From Fastidiosipila sanguinis (lineage in GTDB: Bacteria; Bacillota; Clostridia; Saccharofermentanales; Fastidiosipilaceae): 64,000 nucleotides of DNA. Shown piece by piece: positions 24,070 through 32,420 of this stretch. The stretch is from assembly GCF_002998295.1 (NCBI RefSeq), contig NZ_CP027226.1:1666001-1730000 (forward strand), read 5' to 3'. Position numbers and translations under genes: made by a program. Position 1 is the first letter of the stretch. Each line of letters opens with the position of its first letter. The notes beneath the pieces were generated by a model, which saw only the letters and a list, made by a program, of their open reading frames with translations, had not been told where the DNA came from and did no database searches.

Positions 24070-24993
24070 ATGAGCAATAAACGTTTAGAAATTCAAGGAC
24101 TTAGGAAATCTCTTTCTGGTAGAGAGATTATCAAAGGTATAGACCTAAATCTGTATGAGGGTGAGGTCTTGGGACTTATAGGGCCTAATGGCGCCGGTAA
24201 GACTACAACTATCAAAATGATAACCGGGCTTTATCGAAAAGACGCCGGTAAGATTTACTACGAAGGTCAAGATTACGATGATAGTTTTATAAAAATTAAG
24301 AATAATATTGGAGCGATTGTAGAGAATCCTGATCTTTTCCCATTCCTAAGTGGGAGAGAGCATTTGAAGCAAGTTGCAATTTTGTATCCAGGTACTACGG
24401 ATGCAGATATTGATAGAGTCGCTCACATGCTGAATTTGGATAAAGCTCTAGACAAAAAGGTTAAGCAATATTCCCTCGGTATGAAACAACGTTTGGGTAT
24501 TGCTTGTATGTTGCTAGCAAAAAACAACTTGCTTATCCTAGACGAGCCTTTTAACGGTCTAGACCCACAAGGAATTAGAGATTTGAGGAAGATGCTGAGA
24601 GATTTGGCAGAACAAGAAGGCATCACGGTAATGGTTTCTTCTCATATTTTGAGTGAAGTGCAGAGTCTCTGTGACCGTATTGCTATGATTAACCAAGGAG
24701 AGATTGTAGCAGAGCAAAAAGTATCAGATATTTCAGACTCGCTATTAGATAATAATGTAAAAATTACAACAAATGATCAGAAGAGACTGAAAGAATATTT
24801 CGATGCTAGAAAAATCCCAAGCAAAGTCGATAAGGAAGCTGTGGTTCTAGCTTGTGAACTGAATAATATTAATATGTTGTTAAAAGATCTAATGGAAGCA
24901 GATTTTAAGATTTACTCCGTAGAACCAATACATAAGAATCTAGAAGATATGTTTATTGAGATTATGCAAGAAAAAGGTGGAGAAATACTATGA
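24070..24993 (+). CDS. ABC-2 type transporter, ATP-binding subunit
   Basis: A 307-residue ATPase of the BcrA/CcmA-like group: Walker A GPNGAGKTT (from about 37), Q-loop region ENPDLFPFLSG, signature YSLGMKQR, Walker B LLILDEP and the H-loop SSH. The C-terminal 80 residues (after about 225) form the extra alpha/beta domain common in these exporters. The next gene, overlapping by 4 nt (ATGA), is its permease. Such pairs export antibiotics, lantibiotics or lipids; substrate unknown. Confidence 0.92.
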   Translation: MSNKRLEIQGLRKSLSGREIIKGIDLNLYEGEVLGLIGPNGAGKTTTIKMITGLYRKDAGKIYYEGQDYDDSFIKIKNNIGAIVENPDLFPFLSGREHLKQVAILYPGTTDADIDRVAHMLNLDKALDKKVKQYSLGMKQRLGIACMLLAKNNLLILDEPFNGLDPQGIRDLRKMLRDLAEQEGITVMVSSHILSEVQSLCDRIAMINQGEIVAEQKVSDISDSLLDNNVKITTNDQKRLKEYFDARKIPSKVDKEAVVLACELNNINMLLKDLMEADFKIYSVEPIHKNLEDMFIEIMQEKGGEIL

Positions 24994-26096
24994 TGCAATT
25001 TTGGAGAACGACAAGAGTTGAGTTAAGAAGGATTTTTAAGCGCAAAGTTTTTTATGTATTTTTAATAGCGCTTGTAATAGTAAGTTTTGCAGTTTCAGGG
25101 TTAACATATTATTCAACAGAGGTGCTTTTGCCAAGGTTGGAGCAACAGGCCAAAGAGTACAACGAGAAGCATTATGGCGATGACGGTGGATTCGATGTGA
25201 CAGTAGGTAATCCAATGGATCAAAATAGTCCATACGGGAATATGACAAATGCACAAGTACTAGAGCATTTACGCAGCCAAAGTAAAATGTATGAGGAAAT
25301 GCGTACAAATAAGAATCCTCAATATAACGAATTACAAGAACAGAGAGTGAATGATGATTTAGCAAAGCTAGAGAAAGCTCTAGAAAGCAAGAGCCTAAAC
25401 TCAAATGATAAATATACTGGAAAGTTTTATAAGAGCGATAACTTTTTGAACGCCTGGTCAAACCTAGCTCATGGACCAATGTATATAACTTTGATATTTA
25501 TTGCCTTGGCTTCAATTTTAAGTTTACAGGTCGCTGGAGAGTTTGAGAATGGATCAATTAAATTCTCAGTAATGAAGGCTGGTAGCCGTGTATCTGTTCT
25601 ATTAGCAAAATTCACAGCAGTGGTAATTGTCGCTGTGATTATTCAAGTCTGTAACTATCTATTGCACTTATTTGCTAGCGCTATATTCTTTGGTTGGGGT
25701 GATTTGGGCAAGACCTTTATTTTTGCTATAGATGGGCAAAGTCACTCAGTGCCACTATTTGCATATACCTTGATAATCTATGGTTTATCAACTTTATCAC
25801 TGATAATGCCACTGAGTTTAGTACTGTTATTGGCAGTTGTTACAAGATCTAATGCAGGAACTATTACAGCATCTCTGGCAATTTATATGTTGTTGAATAG
25901 CATAGTAGAAGCTTTTATAGGCAACTATAAGTTCTTACGCTACACACCTTTCGTGCACATGAACTTAGAAAACAACCTTATTTCAGGTGCACAAGTCCCA
26001 GGAATGAGCTTATATCTTAGTGCAGGAATAGCAGCTTTGTATTTTGTAATATTTTTAGTATCAGCTACAATTATATTTAAGAGAAAAGATATTTAG
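24990..26096 (+). CDS. ABC-2 type transporter, permease subunit
   Basis: A 368-residue membrane protein. An N-terminal helix (VFYVFLIALVIVSFAVSGL) is followed by an extracytoplasmic loop of about 110 polar residues, then five hydrophobic segments from about residue 160 to the end. That is the ABC-2 permease layout. Translation is probably coupled to the ATPase gene through the ATGA overlap. Export rather than import is inferred from the family; no substrate signature is visible. Confidence 0.88.
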   Translation: MMQFWRTTRVELRRIFKRKVFYVFLIALVIVSFAVSGLTYYSTEVLLPRLEQQAKEYNEKHYGDDGGFDVTVGNPMDQNSPYGNMTNAQVLEHLRSQSKMYEEMRTNKNPQYNELQEQRVNDDLAKLEKALESKSLNSNDKYTGKFYKSDNFLNAWSNLAHGPMYITLIFIALASILSLQVAGEFENGSIKFSVMKAGSRVSVLLAKFTAVVIVAVIIQVCNYLLHLFASAIFFGWGDLGKTFIFAIDGQSHSVPLFAYTLIIYGLSTLSLIMPLSLVLLLAVVTRSNAGTITASLAIYMLLNSIVEAFIGNYKFLRYTPFVHMNLENNLISGAQVPGMSLYLSAGIAALYFVIFLVSATIIFKRKDI

Positions 26097-26145
26097 AAAT
26101 TTAGATTAGGAATTTAAATTGAAAAAATTAGATTAGGAGCTGTAA

Positions 26146-27177
26146 ATGATTTTAGATCAAAACAATCTGGAAGAAGTTAATAAGTACAACGAATTTGTAA
26201 GAAAAAATGAGCATTCTCAATTTACTCAAGATACTGCCTGGGCTCATGTTAAGAATAACTGGCATGGCGAGTATGTTTATTTAACTGATTCAGAAGGTGA
26301 GATCAGAGCAGCCTTATCAATAATTATGATAGAAGCTGTTCCAGGATCAATGTTTATGTATGCTCCTAGAGGTCCAGTCTGTGATTTTTATGATATTGAA
26401 ACTGTAAAAGAATTGGTCGAGGCTGCTAAGCCTTTAGCTGAGAAATACAATGCATTCTTGCTAAGAATGGATCCTGAAGTTTTTGAAGATGATGAATTGG
26501 TAGAGAAGTATAGAGATTTAGGATTTACTTTTAGAAGCAAAGAAACCGACCTTCACGCTCTGGTGCAACCACGCTGGAATGTAATGATGGATTTAGCTAA
26601 GCATGAATTTGAAGGGAATGAAGATGACCCTGAATATGGCTTGAATATCTTCAAGAGTAAAACCAGAAATAGTATACGTAAAGGCCTAAAAATGGATTGT
26701 GATGTTATCTACTATGAGGGCAAAGATGTTACAGAGCAGGAAGTAGATATTTTCTACGAGCTAATTAAAATAATGGCAGAACGTCAAGGTATCAACCATA
26801 GACCCAAAGACTACTACAAACGCTTACTAGAAGCATATCCAGATGCCAGACTGTACTTTATCAAGCATGAGGAAGATTACTTAGCCGGTTCCATTTCAAT
26901 ACCTTATGGTAAAAAAGTTGCCTACTTATATGCTGCAACCTCTAATGTTAAACGTAACTACAATGCGGGAGATTTGTTGATCTTCGAGCTGATTAAATGG
27001 ACACATTCAATAGGCAAAAAATACTTCGATTTCGGTGGTGTATTCTCAGATGATAGTAGTGACGGTTTGTATAAGTTTAAAAAAGGCTTTGCCGGTGAAG
27101 AGGGATTATTCAAGTTCATTGGTGAATTAGACGTTGTATATAACGAAGAGAAGTATCAAGAGTATTTGAAAAAATAG
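26146..27177 (+). CDS. FemAB-family aminoacyltransferase
   Basis: A 343-residue cytosolic protein of the FemX/FemA/FemB family, which adds amino acids from aminoacyl-tRNA to the lysine or ornithine of lipid II to start a peptidoglycan cross-bridge. The twin GNAT-like domains are visible: FTQDTAWAHVK near the N-terminus, FMYAPRGPVCDF, and the second-domain pattern KSKTRNSIRKGLKM and YLYAATSNVKRNYNAGDLLI. The length is somewhat short (typical 330-420) because the coiled-coil arm is small. The amino acid added cannot be inferred. TAGGAG precedes the ATG. Confidence 0.88.
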   Translation: MILDQNNLEEVNKYNEFVRKNEHSQFTQDTAWAHVKNNWHGEYVYLTDSEGEIRAALSIIMIEAVPGSMFMYAPRGPVCDFYDIETVKELVEAAKPLAEKYNAFLLRMDPEVFEDDELVEKYRDLGFTFRSKETDLHALVQPRWNVMMDLAKHEFEGNEDDPEYGLNIFKSKTRNSIRKGLKMDCDVIYYEGKDVTEQEVDIFYELIKIMAERQGINHRPKDYYKRLLEAYPDARLYFIKHEEDYLAGSISIPYGKKVAYLYAATSNVKRNYNAGDLLIFELIKWTHSIGKKYFDFGGVFSDDSSDGLYKFKKGFAGEEGLFKFIGELDVVYNEEKYQEYLKK

Positions 27178-27195
27178 TGAACTCCTCAAGGTGCT

Positions 27196-27987
27196 ATGGA
27201 TAAGACGGATAAAAAAGAAGATTTTAAAAAAGCAAATGCCCAAGAACAGAGTGGAACTGAATGTGGAGCAGAATCTGGAGATGGTGCAGCTGTATGTGGA
27301 GCAGAATCTTATAACTTCAATGTTATAGGCCATTACAAAGGCGACCTAAGCCAGAAGTTTGGTGTACCTAGACAGTCACGTTTGGTAGATATTCCAGGAG
27401 AGATTCACTTTAGCCCAGAATATTGGGATAGATCTGCATTCAAAGGTCTAGAGCAAATATCGCACTTGTGGCTGATTTGGGTTTTCTCAGAGAACAAAAA
27501 AAGCGAGAAGTTTCAACCAACTGTTAGACCGCCAAGATTAGCTGGTGATAGGAGAATTGGTGTATGGGCTAGTAGGTCCCCTAATAGACCTAATCAGATA
27601 GGTATGAGTCCGGTGGAGTTAAGAGGGTTCCGTTGGGACAAAGAACAAGGCCCAATATTAGAAATATCTGGGGCAGACCTTGTAGACGGAACGCCTATAT
27701 TGGATATTAAACCTTATATTAAATATGTTGACAGTATTCCGGAAGCTGAATCTGGATTTGCCTCAGATAAACCTCAGGCCAAACTTGAAGTAACTTGGGA
27801 TAAGTCTGTAGAGGATGTTTTTGACGAAAATGAGTTAGATCAACTTTATTCGATACTAGCTCAGGACCCAAGACCGGCATATCAAGATGATCCAGAACGA
27901 GTGTATGGCATGGAATTTAAAGGCAAGAATGTTAAATTTCAGGTGGTGGCAGGAGTAGCAAAAATTACCGCTGTTGAGGAATTATAG
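27196..27987 (+). CDS. trmO: TrmO-like tRNA (t6A37) N6-methyltransferase
   Basis: A 263-residue protein of the TsaA/YaeB/TrmO family, which methylates N6-threonylcarbamoyl-A37 of some tRNAs using SAM. Key stretches are FGVPRQSRLVDIPGEIHF, FEGL-like FKGLEQISHLWLIW, RPPRLAGDRRIGVWASRSPN RPNQIGMSPVEL (broken here) and a C-terminal FDENELDQLYSILAQDPRPAY. The first 42 residues are a Gly/Ala/Glu-rich extension containing a duplicated CGAES unit. Only 19 nt separate it from the FemAB gene, so they are probably cotranscribed. The spacing between AAGGTG and ATG is short, so the start is less certain than the family. Confidence 0.85.
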   Translation: MDKTDKKEDFKKANAQEQSGTECGAESGDGAAVCGAESYNFNVIGHYKGDLSQKFGVPRQSRLVDIPGEIHFSPEYWDRSAFKGLEQISHLWLIWVFSENKKSEKFQPTVRPPRLAGDRRIGVWASRSPNRPNQIGMSPVELRGFRWDKEQGPILEISGADLVDGTPILDIKPYIKYVDSIPEAESGFASDKPQAKLEVTWDKSVEDVFDENELDQLYSILAQDPRPAYQDDPERVYGMEFKGKNVKFQVVAGVAKITAVEEL

Positions 27988-28141
27988 GGGCACAAGCATT
28001 TATAGTAATAAAAGATGGAGCTATTGTTGATGTTATAGAAAGAAAATAAAGGGCATCAACTCGACCTCCCCGAGCAACTAATGCTTTAATGGAGTGGTCG
28101 GAAGCACCCTTCTATATTTAGAATACATAAAAAAGGCTAAA

Positions 28142-28468
28142 ATGTCGAGAAAAGTTGAAACAGAGAAAGATACTAATTTAGAAAATAGTGAAAAGAACGA
28201 GCCATCCTACTGGGTATATATTCTTAAGTGTATTGACAATACCTTATATACTGGAGTTGCTAGAGATCCTTATAAACGTTTACAGGCGCATAATTCAGGC
28301 AAAGGTGCTAAATATACCAGAAATCGTAGGCCGTGCAAATTATTATACACAGAACCACAAAGTAATCGAAGTACTGCTCAGTCACGTGAGTATCAAATTA
28401 AGCAACTTACTAGAGCAGAGAAACTTGATTTGATTAAGCTATGGCAAGGTAACATAGACCTTAGCTAA
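28142..28468 (+). CDS. GIY-YIG nuclease-domain protein (UPF0213/YazA-like)
   Basis: A 108-residue protein. I prefer the ATG after AAGG (MSRKVETEKD) to an upstream GTG that lacks a binding site. The GIY-YIG fold starts at SYWVYILKCIDNTLYTGVAR, continues with DPYKRLQAHNSGKGAKYTR, and ends with the catalytic helix AQSREYQIKQLTRAEKLDLI. YazA/YhbQ proteins are single-domain nucleases that bind branched DNA in the few members studied. The N-terminal 25 residues are charged and probably disordered. Confidence 0.85.
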   Translation: MSRKVETEKDTNLENSEKNEPSYWVYILKCIDNTLYTGVARDPYKRLQAHNSGKGAKYTRNRRPCKLLYTEPQSNRSTAQSREYQIKQLTRAEKLDLIKLWQGNIDLS

Positions 28469-28491
28469 AGATTCAAAGTGAGGTGTTAAAA

Positions 28492-28713
28492 ATGGGGGAC
28501 ATTTGGAACAAGATTAGGAGTTTGGATCCTATTGCTGAGTGGAAGAGCACAGACTCAAACAGAAGAAAAGTTTGGATAGTAGTGAGAGTGACACTTATGA
28601 TAGTTATTGGTATTGCAATAGGCTTGATCGTTTTAGCCTTCAAATTGCTATTTATTATAGCCGGTGTTGCTTTCGTTGCTGGTGGCAGTGGGAGTAACAA
28701 TAGAAGACGATAG
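28492..28713 (+). CDS. Small membrane protein, 73 residues
   Basis: AGGTG lies 6 nt before the ATG; a GTG 9 nt earlier overlaps that site. A polar N-terminus (MGDIWNKIRSLDPIAEW) precedes two hydrophobic segments (VTLMIVIGIAIGLIVLAF and LLFIIAGVAFVAGG) and a basic tail (NNRRR), consistent with a helical hairpin with both ends in the cytosol. No family is recognised. A strong bidirectional terminator follows. Confidence 0.6.
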   Translation: MGDIWNKIRSLDPIAEWKSTDSNRRKVWIVVRVTLMIVIGIAIGLIVLAFKLLFIIAGVAFVAGGSGSNNRRR

Positions 28714-28748
28714 TAAAGAAATTAATAGGCAAAACAAAGAGAAAACAA

Positions 28749-28774
28749 AAGGAGGAAAATTATTTTTCCTCCTT
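28749..28774. terminator. Bidirectional terminator between convergent genes
   Basis: AAGGAGGAAAA and TTTTCCTCCTT form a perfect 11-bp stem around 4 nt, with T-rich sequence after it on both strands. It can serve the small membrane protein gene and the convergent LysM gene. Confidence 0.85.
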
Positions 28775-28826
28775 AATTATTTTTATTGAATTTTGTTTAA
28801 CAATCACAAATTGCTAAACGTTTTTA

Positions 28827-29810
28827 CTATCTAATATAAACATCAAATCTCCATGCAGGTTGTCCAGTACCGAAAGCATCATAAACTCTTCCTGGCGCAC
28901 CAAATGGTGTATTGATTACTGTACCTTTAGCATAGTAGTCACTTGCTAGAACTATGTAACCATCAGCATCACAAACGAATCCAGCAGCAGAAACATGACG
29001 TCCTGGGATATTTAGTCCATAACCTGGAAGAACTGATTGTGAGTAGAAAGTATATTGCATTCCACCCCAGTTAATTCTACCGTGGAAAATCAAGTCATTT
29101 ACTGAATAGATAGCTGCACTTGATGTAGCAGGCGCTGTTGTTTGTACTGGCGCTTGTGTAGCTTGAGGTGCGTTGCCATTTGTATTTGACTGAGCTTGTG
29201 TTGGAGCCGCAGTTTCTACCGGTAATTCAATCTTTGCTAATTCTTCTGCTGTAGGAACTTTAAGAACTTGTCCGGTATAGACATTTTCGTTCCAATGTTT
29301 GCCATTAAATACTGCAAGATATCTATAATCTACACCTGCACGTTCACCTACATGCCACCAACCTTCACCTTTTCCTACTGTAACAGTCTTAGTTGCTGTA
29401 GTAGCTGCTGTAGTTTCTGTAGTTGTTGTAGCTGCAGTAGTTGTGCTTGTTGTTGCTTCAGTAGCTTGTGTTGTGGTAGTTGTGCTTGTTTCTTTAGTTT
29501 CCTTTGTTGAATATAATTCGTCACTACTACGGTTGAGACCTTCGTCTAGGTAAAGTGCTATTTCAGAATCTAAATCAGCATCATTTTGATTTGATTCAAT
29601 TGTTGTTTCGCTGGCGTTTAAAGTGCTGTTTCTTTCAGTGAATTTACTATTTTGAAAGAGTGAAGCTGTACCTGCGATTGCTAGCATTGCTACAGCAAAA
29701 CTGGCAGTTCTAATTAAATAGGCACTTTCTAATTTATTTTTGTCTTGAGTTAATTTTTCTTTCGCTTTAGAAATAAAATTACTCAAATGCGTTTTTATCT
29801 TTTCTAACAT
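28827..29810 (-). CDS. Cell-wall protein with LysM-like and C-terminal 3D/double-psi barrel domains
   Basis: A 327-residue protein started at the ATG preceded by AGGAGAAG (MLEKIKTHLS). One membrane helix (about 33-55) is followed by a Ser/Thr-rich linker with long runs of Thr, then a LysM-like module (GWWHVGERAGVDYRYLAVF to QVLKVPTAEEL) and a Gln/Thr/Pro linker. The C-terminal 90 residues (HVSAAGFVCDADGYIVLAS to GQPAWRFDVYI) resemble the 3D/DPBB domain of wall hydrolases such as resuscitation factors. It is likely anchored in the membrane and binds or cuts peptidoglycan. The catalytic role is inferred from fold only. Confidence 0.75.
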   Translation of the reverse strand: MLEKIKTHLSNFISKAKEKLTQDKNKLESAYLIRTASFAVAMLAIAGTASLFQNSKFTERNSTLNASETTIESNQNDADLDSEIALYLDEGLNRSSDELYSTKETKETSTTTTTQATEATTSTTTAATTTTETTAATTATKTVTVGKGEGWWHVGERAGVDYRYLAVFNGKHWNENVYTGQVLKVPTAEELAKIELPVETAAPTQAQSNTNGNAPQATQAPVQTTAPATSSAAIYSVNDLIFHGRINWGGMQYTFYSQSVLPGYGLNIPGRHVSAAGFVCDADGYIVLASDYYAKGTVINTPFGAPGRVYDAFGTGQPAWRFDVYIR

Positions 29811-29967
29811 AATTCTTCTCCTGTTCAAGTTAAGACAATCACTTGTTAATTTCTCAATATAATATTCAATTTAATAAAAAGTGAGAAATTAAAGCGAAAC
29901 ACTAACTTGTAGTGATATGAAATAAGTTAAATAATACTTTTTTCCTTTGTCTTGATGTCGCGTTATT

Positions 29968-30003
29968 AGAAATAATTTACTCCTTTTAATAAACATTATT
30001 TCT
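29968..30003 (-). promoter_or_regulatory. Hairpin in the leader of the LysM gene
   Basis: AGAAATAAT and ATTATTTCT form a perfect 9-bp stem in the long leader (about 200 nt). The loop holds AAAGGAG, which resembles a ribosome binding site but has no start codon after it. The rest of the 386-nt gap (29811-30215) is AT-rich; apart from the promoter and one terminator I see nothing in it. Confidence 0.45.
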
Positions 30004-30016
30004 GCGAACTCATGAG

Positions 30017-30045
30017 ATATTATATCTTTTTCTCAGAAAAATCAA
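30017..30045 (-). promoter_or_regulatory. Promoter of the LysM gene
   Basis: On the minus strand TTGATT and TAATAT are separated by exactly 17 bp (an overlapping TATAAT also exists). It implies a leader of about 200 nt before the LysM start codon. Confidence 0.6.
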
Positions 30046-30149
30046 GTTTATGGGTTACAAGGTGGTATATTAGAGTGTTTTGAGTCTGGTTATACATAGG
30101 AAAATAGGGCATATAGCTGTATTTATGAATTTTTATATTTGACAAGAAA

Positions 30150-30173
30150 AAAGAGAGAACCTAGTCTCTCTTT
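30150..30173 (-). terminator. Terminator of the bacteriocin-type ABC operon
   Basis: AAAGAGAG and CTCTCTTT form an 8-bp stem; on the minus strand it is followed by TTTTTTCTTG. It lies 43 nt beyond the stop codon of the last gene of the operon. Confidence 0.8.
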
Positions 30174-30215
30174 GAATGTTTTTATTTGAAAATATTTAGA
30201 AGTGTAGATTCTACA

Positions 30216-30578
30216 TTACCTTAGTTCCTTATATTTTCCGCCTTGTACATTTGCGATGCCGTCTTTAGAAGCCTCAAATCTTACCGTGTTATCAATTCCA
30301 AAGTCATTGATCTTGAACAAACGATAATTGTAAAAATATTCGTATTCTGGATCATCTTTAAATTTAACTCTGAAATTATAACCACCAGTTTTTAGTGGAT
30401 CCCAACCTAGCTCCATGCTTTCTATATTTTCTTCTTGGGCACCTTGTTTATACATGTAGTCTTTAACATGATTAATTGCGATTAAGCGATATATGCCTAA
30501 CTCAAAGAATAAGAATAAAGCTAAAAGTATAGACAAAACTATTAATGTTTTAAAGAAAATGCCTCGCTTTTTTTTCAT
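30216..30578 (-). CDS. Membrane-anchored small protein (DUF3139-like)
   Basis: A 120-residue protein with one N-terminal membrane helix (TLIVLSILLALFLFFELGIY) and an outside domain of about 85 residues (INHVKDYMYKQGAQEENIES, then YNFRVKFKDDPEYEYFYNYR). Size and layout fit the DUF3139 group; I am not certain. It is the last gene of an operon with an ABC transporter, so an accessory or immunity-like role at the membrane surface is plausible but unproven. CAGGAGG precedes the ATG. Confidence 0.6.
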   Translation of the reverse strand: MKKKRGIFFKTLIVLSILLALFLFFELGIYRLIAINHVKDYMYKQGAQEENIESMELGWDPLKTGGYNFRVKFKDDPEYEYFYNYRLFKINDFGIDNTVRFEASKDGIANVQGGKYKELR

Positions 30579-30626
30579 AGAGTTACCTCCTGTGAAATTA
30601 TAAATATTTATAACTGTTAAGCCGTG

Positions 30627-31310
30627 TTAAACAGTAATCTTCCCATCATCCAGAACTATCACCTGATCGCATAAATCTGCAAGATTCTCATTATGAGTAA
30701 CCATTATTAGAGTTTTGCCTTCCTGAACTAAACCTAATAACAAATTCATTATATTATTACCATTTTCTGTGTCCAAAGATCCTGTGGGTTCATCAGCCAA
30801 AATTAGATTAGGATTCATAACCAAGGCTCTAGCTATGGCTACACGTTGTTTTTCTCCTCCAGAAAGAATTTCGACTTTAGCTTTTGCTTTTTCTAGTAGT
30901 CCGACTTTTTTTAATGCACTTTTTATTATTTCAAGACGTTCTTGGCGTTTGTATTTTTTGGGACTGTAGTTGAAAGGTAGATTTACATTAGCATAAACAG
31001 ATTCATTCTCGATTAAAGCATAGTTTTGCACTATAATTCCTATTTCTTGATTACGGAAGTTAGCACGTTTTTCGTCAGACCAATTACTAATATTTTCTCC
31101 GTTATAGATATATTCTCCTGAATCTGCATTTAATAATAAGGCAAGTATGTGGAGCAATGTAGTTTTACCAGAGCCTGAAGAGCCCATTATAGCTAAGCTT
31201 GTGCCTTTAGTGACCTGTAGATTTACCTTATCTAAAACAATTTGCTCGTTGTCGCCATTTTTGTAGCTTTTACTAATGTTTTCTATTTTTAATAATGTGT
31301 TTTTATCCAT
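30627..31310 (-). CDS. ABC transporter ATPase, MacB/lactococcin-972 type
   Basis: A 227-residue ATPase. Walker A is GSSGSGKTT, the Q-loop is IVQNYALIENESVYANVNLP, the signature LSGGEKQRVAIARAL, Walker B LILADEPTGSLD and the H-loop THN. This is the LolD/MacB/FtsE type, which works with FtsX-like permeases. The pattern with two large permeases in the same operon resembles exporters found with lactococcin-972-like bacteriocins. GGAGG precedes the ATG and the permease gene ends 15 nt upstream. Confidence 0.88.
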   Translation of the reverse strand: MDKNTLLKIENISKSYKNGDNEQIVLDKVNLQVTKGTSLAIMGSSGSGKTTLLHILALLLNADSGEYIYNGENISNWSDEKRANFRNQEIGIIVQNYALIENESVYANVNLPFNYSPKKYKRQERLEIIKSALKKVGLLEKAKAKVEILSGGEKQRVAIARALVMNPNLILADEPTGSLDTENGNNIMNLLLGLVQEGKTLIMVTHNENLADLCDQVIVLDDGKITV

Positions 31311-31325
31311 GTCTGCCTCCAGAAC

Positions 31326-32420
31326 TTATTGACTAAAGTTTCTAATGATTTTATTCAGCGAGTTCGTGTTTATCAACCTTTTGTTATTTATATATACAGA
31401 GAGAGCGAAAATGAGGTATATGATTAGTGCTGGCAAAGGATTGAAATTGCCTGCATAAAAAAGTGGTGGTAGTACAAAAATGGATATTATTATCATGGGT
31501 GGTAACATTATGAAAGTAATAAACAACAAGAGCCTAATTCGCAAATCTTTTACAGAAGATCCTACAATTTGGTGAACTGCAAAAGTTCGCATTGAATTAT
31601 TAATTAATTCTCTTAGGAAAACATTTAACCCAAAAAATATAATTATTAAATAAACTACAATGAAAATTAAACTCAAAGAATGTCCTAAATTGCTTGATAC
31701 AACCTTTTGAAATACTTCAGAAGCTTTTATAGGATAAGCATAATTACATAATTCGTTCTCTACTAAATTCCTGCATAAATCTAAAACTTCATTACTATCT
31801 AAATCATCAGCAACCCTTAAGTTATCCCAAAATAAGTAAGGATTTTGTACGTATTTATTAAGATCTTGTGTGTTTAAAATAAGTAATTTTTTACCACCAA
31901 GATCAATGGGGCCTGCTTTGCTTATGATATGAGTAGAATTTGGAATAGAACCTAAAATTTTAGCTTTTATCTTTAATAAGCTTTTTTCTGACTCATATTC
32001 TATGAATGTGCCTTTTTCTGCTTTTACACCGTCTCCAGTAAATATTACTGGCTCAGTGTATGTGCCATTTAATTCTATAGGTAAATTAATATTTTTAATG
32101 AATTCAAAAGGTTTCTTGCTCGAAACTATAACAAAATCATTATCTCTATAAATAGCTCCATATAGTTCTTCGTTCATCTTGTCATTATCCGATTGATGGC
32201 TATTTAAGGTGGGGAAAGTATTTAAAAAGTGTATATTCTTACCCTGAATATATTTTTGTTTTGCAATTGGGTTGTAAATTTCTGTTGCGTCTAATGAAAC
32301 ACCAAGCACAAAAAATACGAACGTAAAGCAAGTTACTAATAGGATATTTATAAATAGAACATATATAATATTCTTTCTATAGTCTTTTAAAGCATATTGG
32401 ATTATTTTGTTAAAACTCAT
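31326..32420 (-). CDS. ABC permease, FtsX/DUF1430-like (second half)
   Basis: A 364-residue membrane protein. One N-terminal helix (NIIYVLFINILLVTCFTFVF) is followed by an outside region of about 200 residues, then three C-terminal helices (LIFIVVYLIIIFFGLNVFL, LLLFITFIMLPPMIIISIFV and one near the end). This is half of an FtsX/MacB-like permease or of the bacteriocin-associated membrane proteins (DUF1430). It overlaps the preceding permease gene by 4 nt, so both are made together. Confidence 0.75.
   Translation of the reverse strand: MSFNKIIQYALKDYRKNIIYVLFINILLVTCFTFVFFVLGVSLDATEIYNPIAKQKYIQGKNIHFLNTFPTLNSHQSDNDKMNEELYGAIYRDNDFVIVSSKKPFEFIKNINLPIELNGTYTEPVIFTGDGVKAEKGTFIEYESEKSLLKIKAKILGSIPNSTHIISKAGPIDLGGKKLLILNTQDLNKYVQNPYLFWDNLRVADDLDSNEVLDLCRNLVENELCNYAYPIKASEVFQKVVSSNLGHSLSLIFIVVYLIIIFFGLNVFLRELINNSMRTFAVHQIVGSSVKDLRIRLLLFITFIMLPPMIIISIFVLPPLFYAGNFNPLPALIIYLIFALSVYINNKRLINTNSLNKIIRNFSQ

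Noticed and set aside
29829-30010. c-di-AMP (ydaO-type) riboswitch before the LysM gene
   Set aside because: The leader has none of the G-rich conserved segments of that class.
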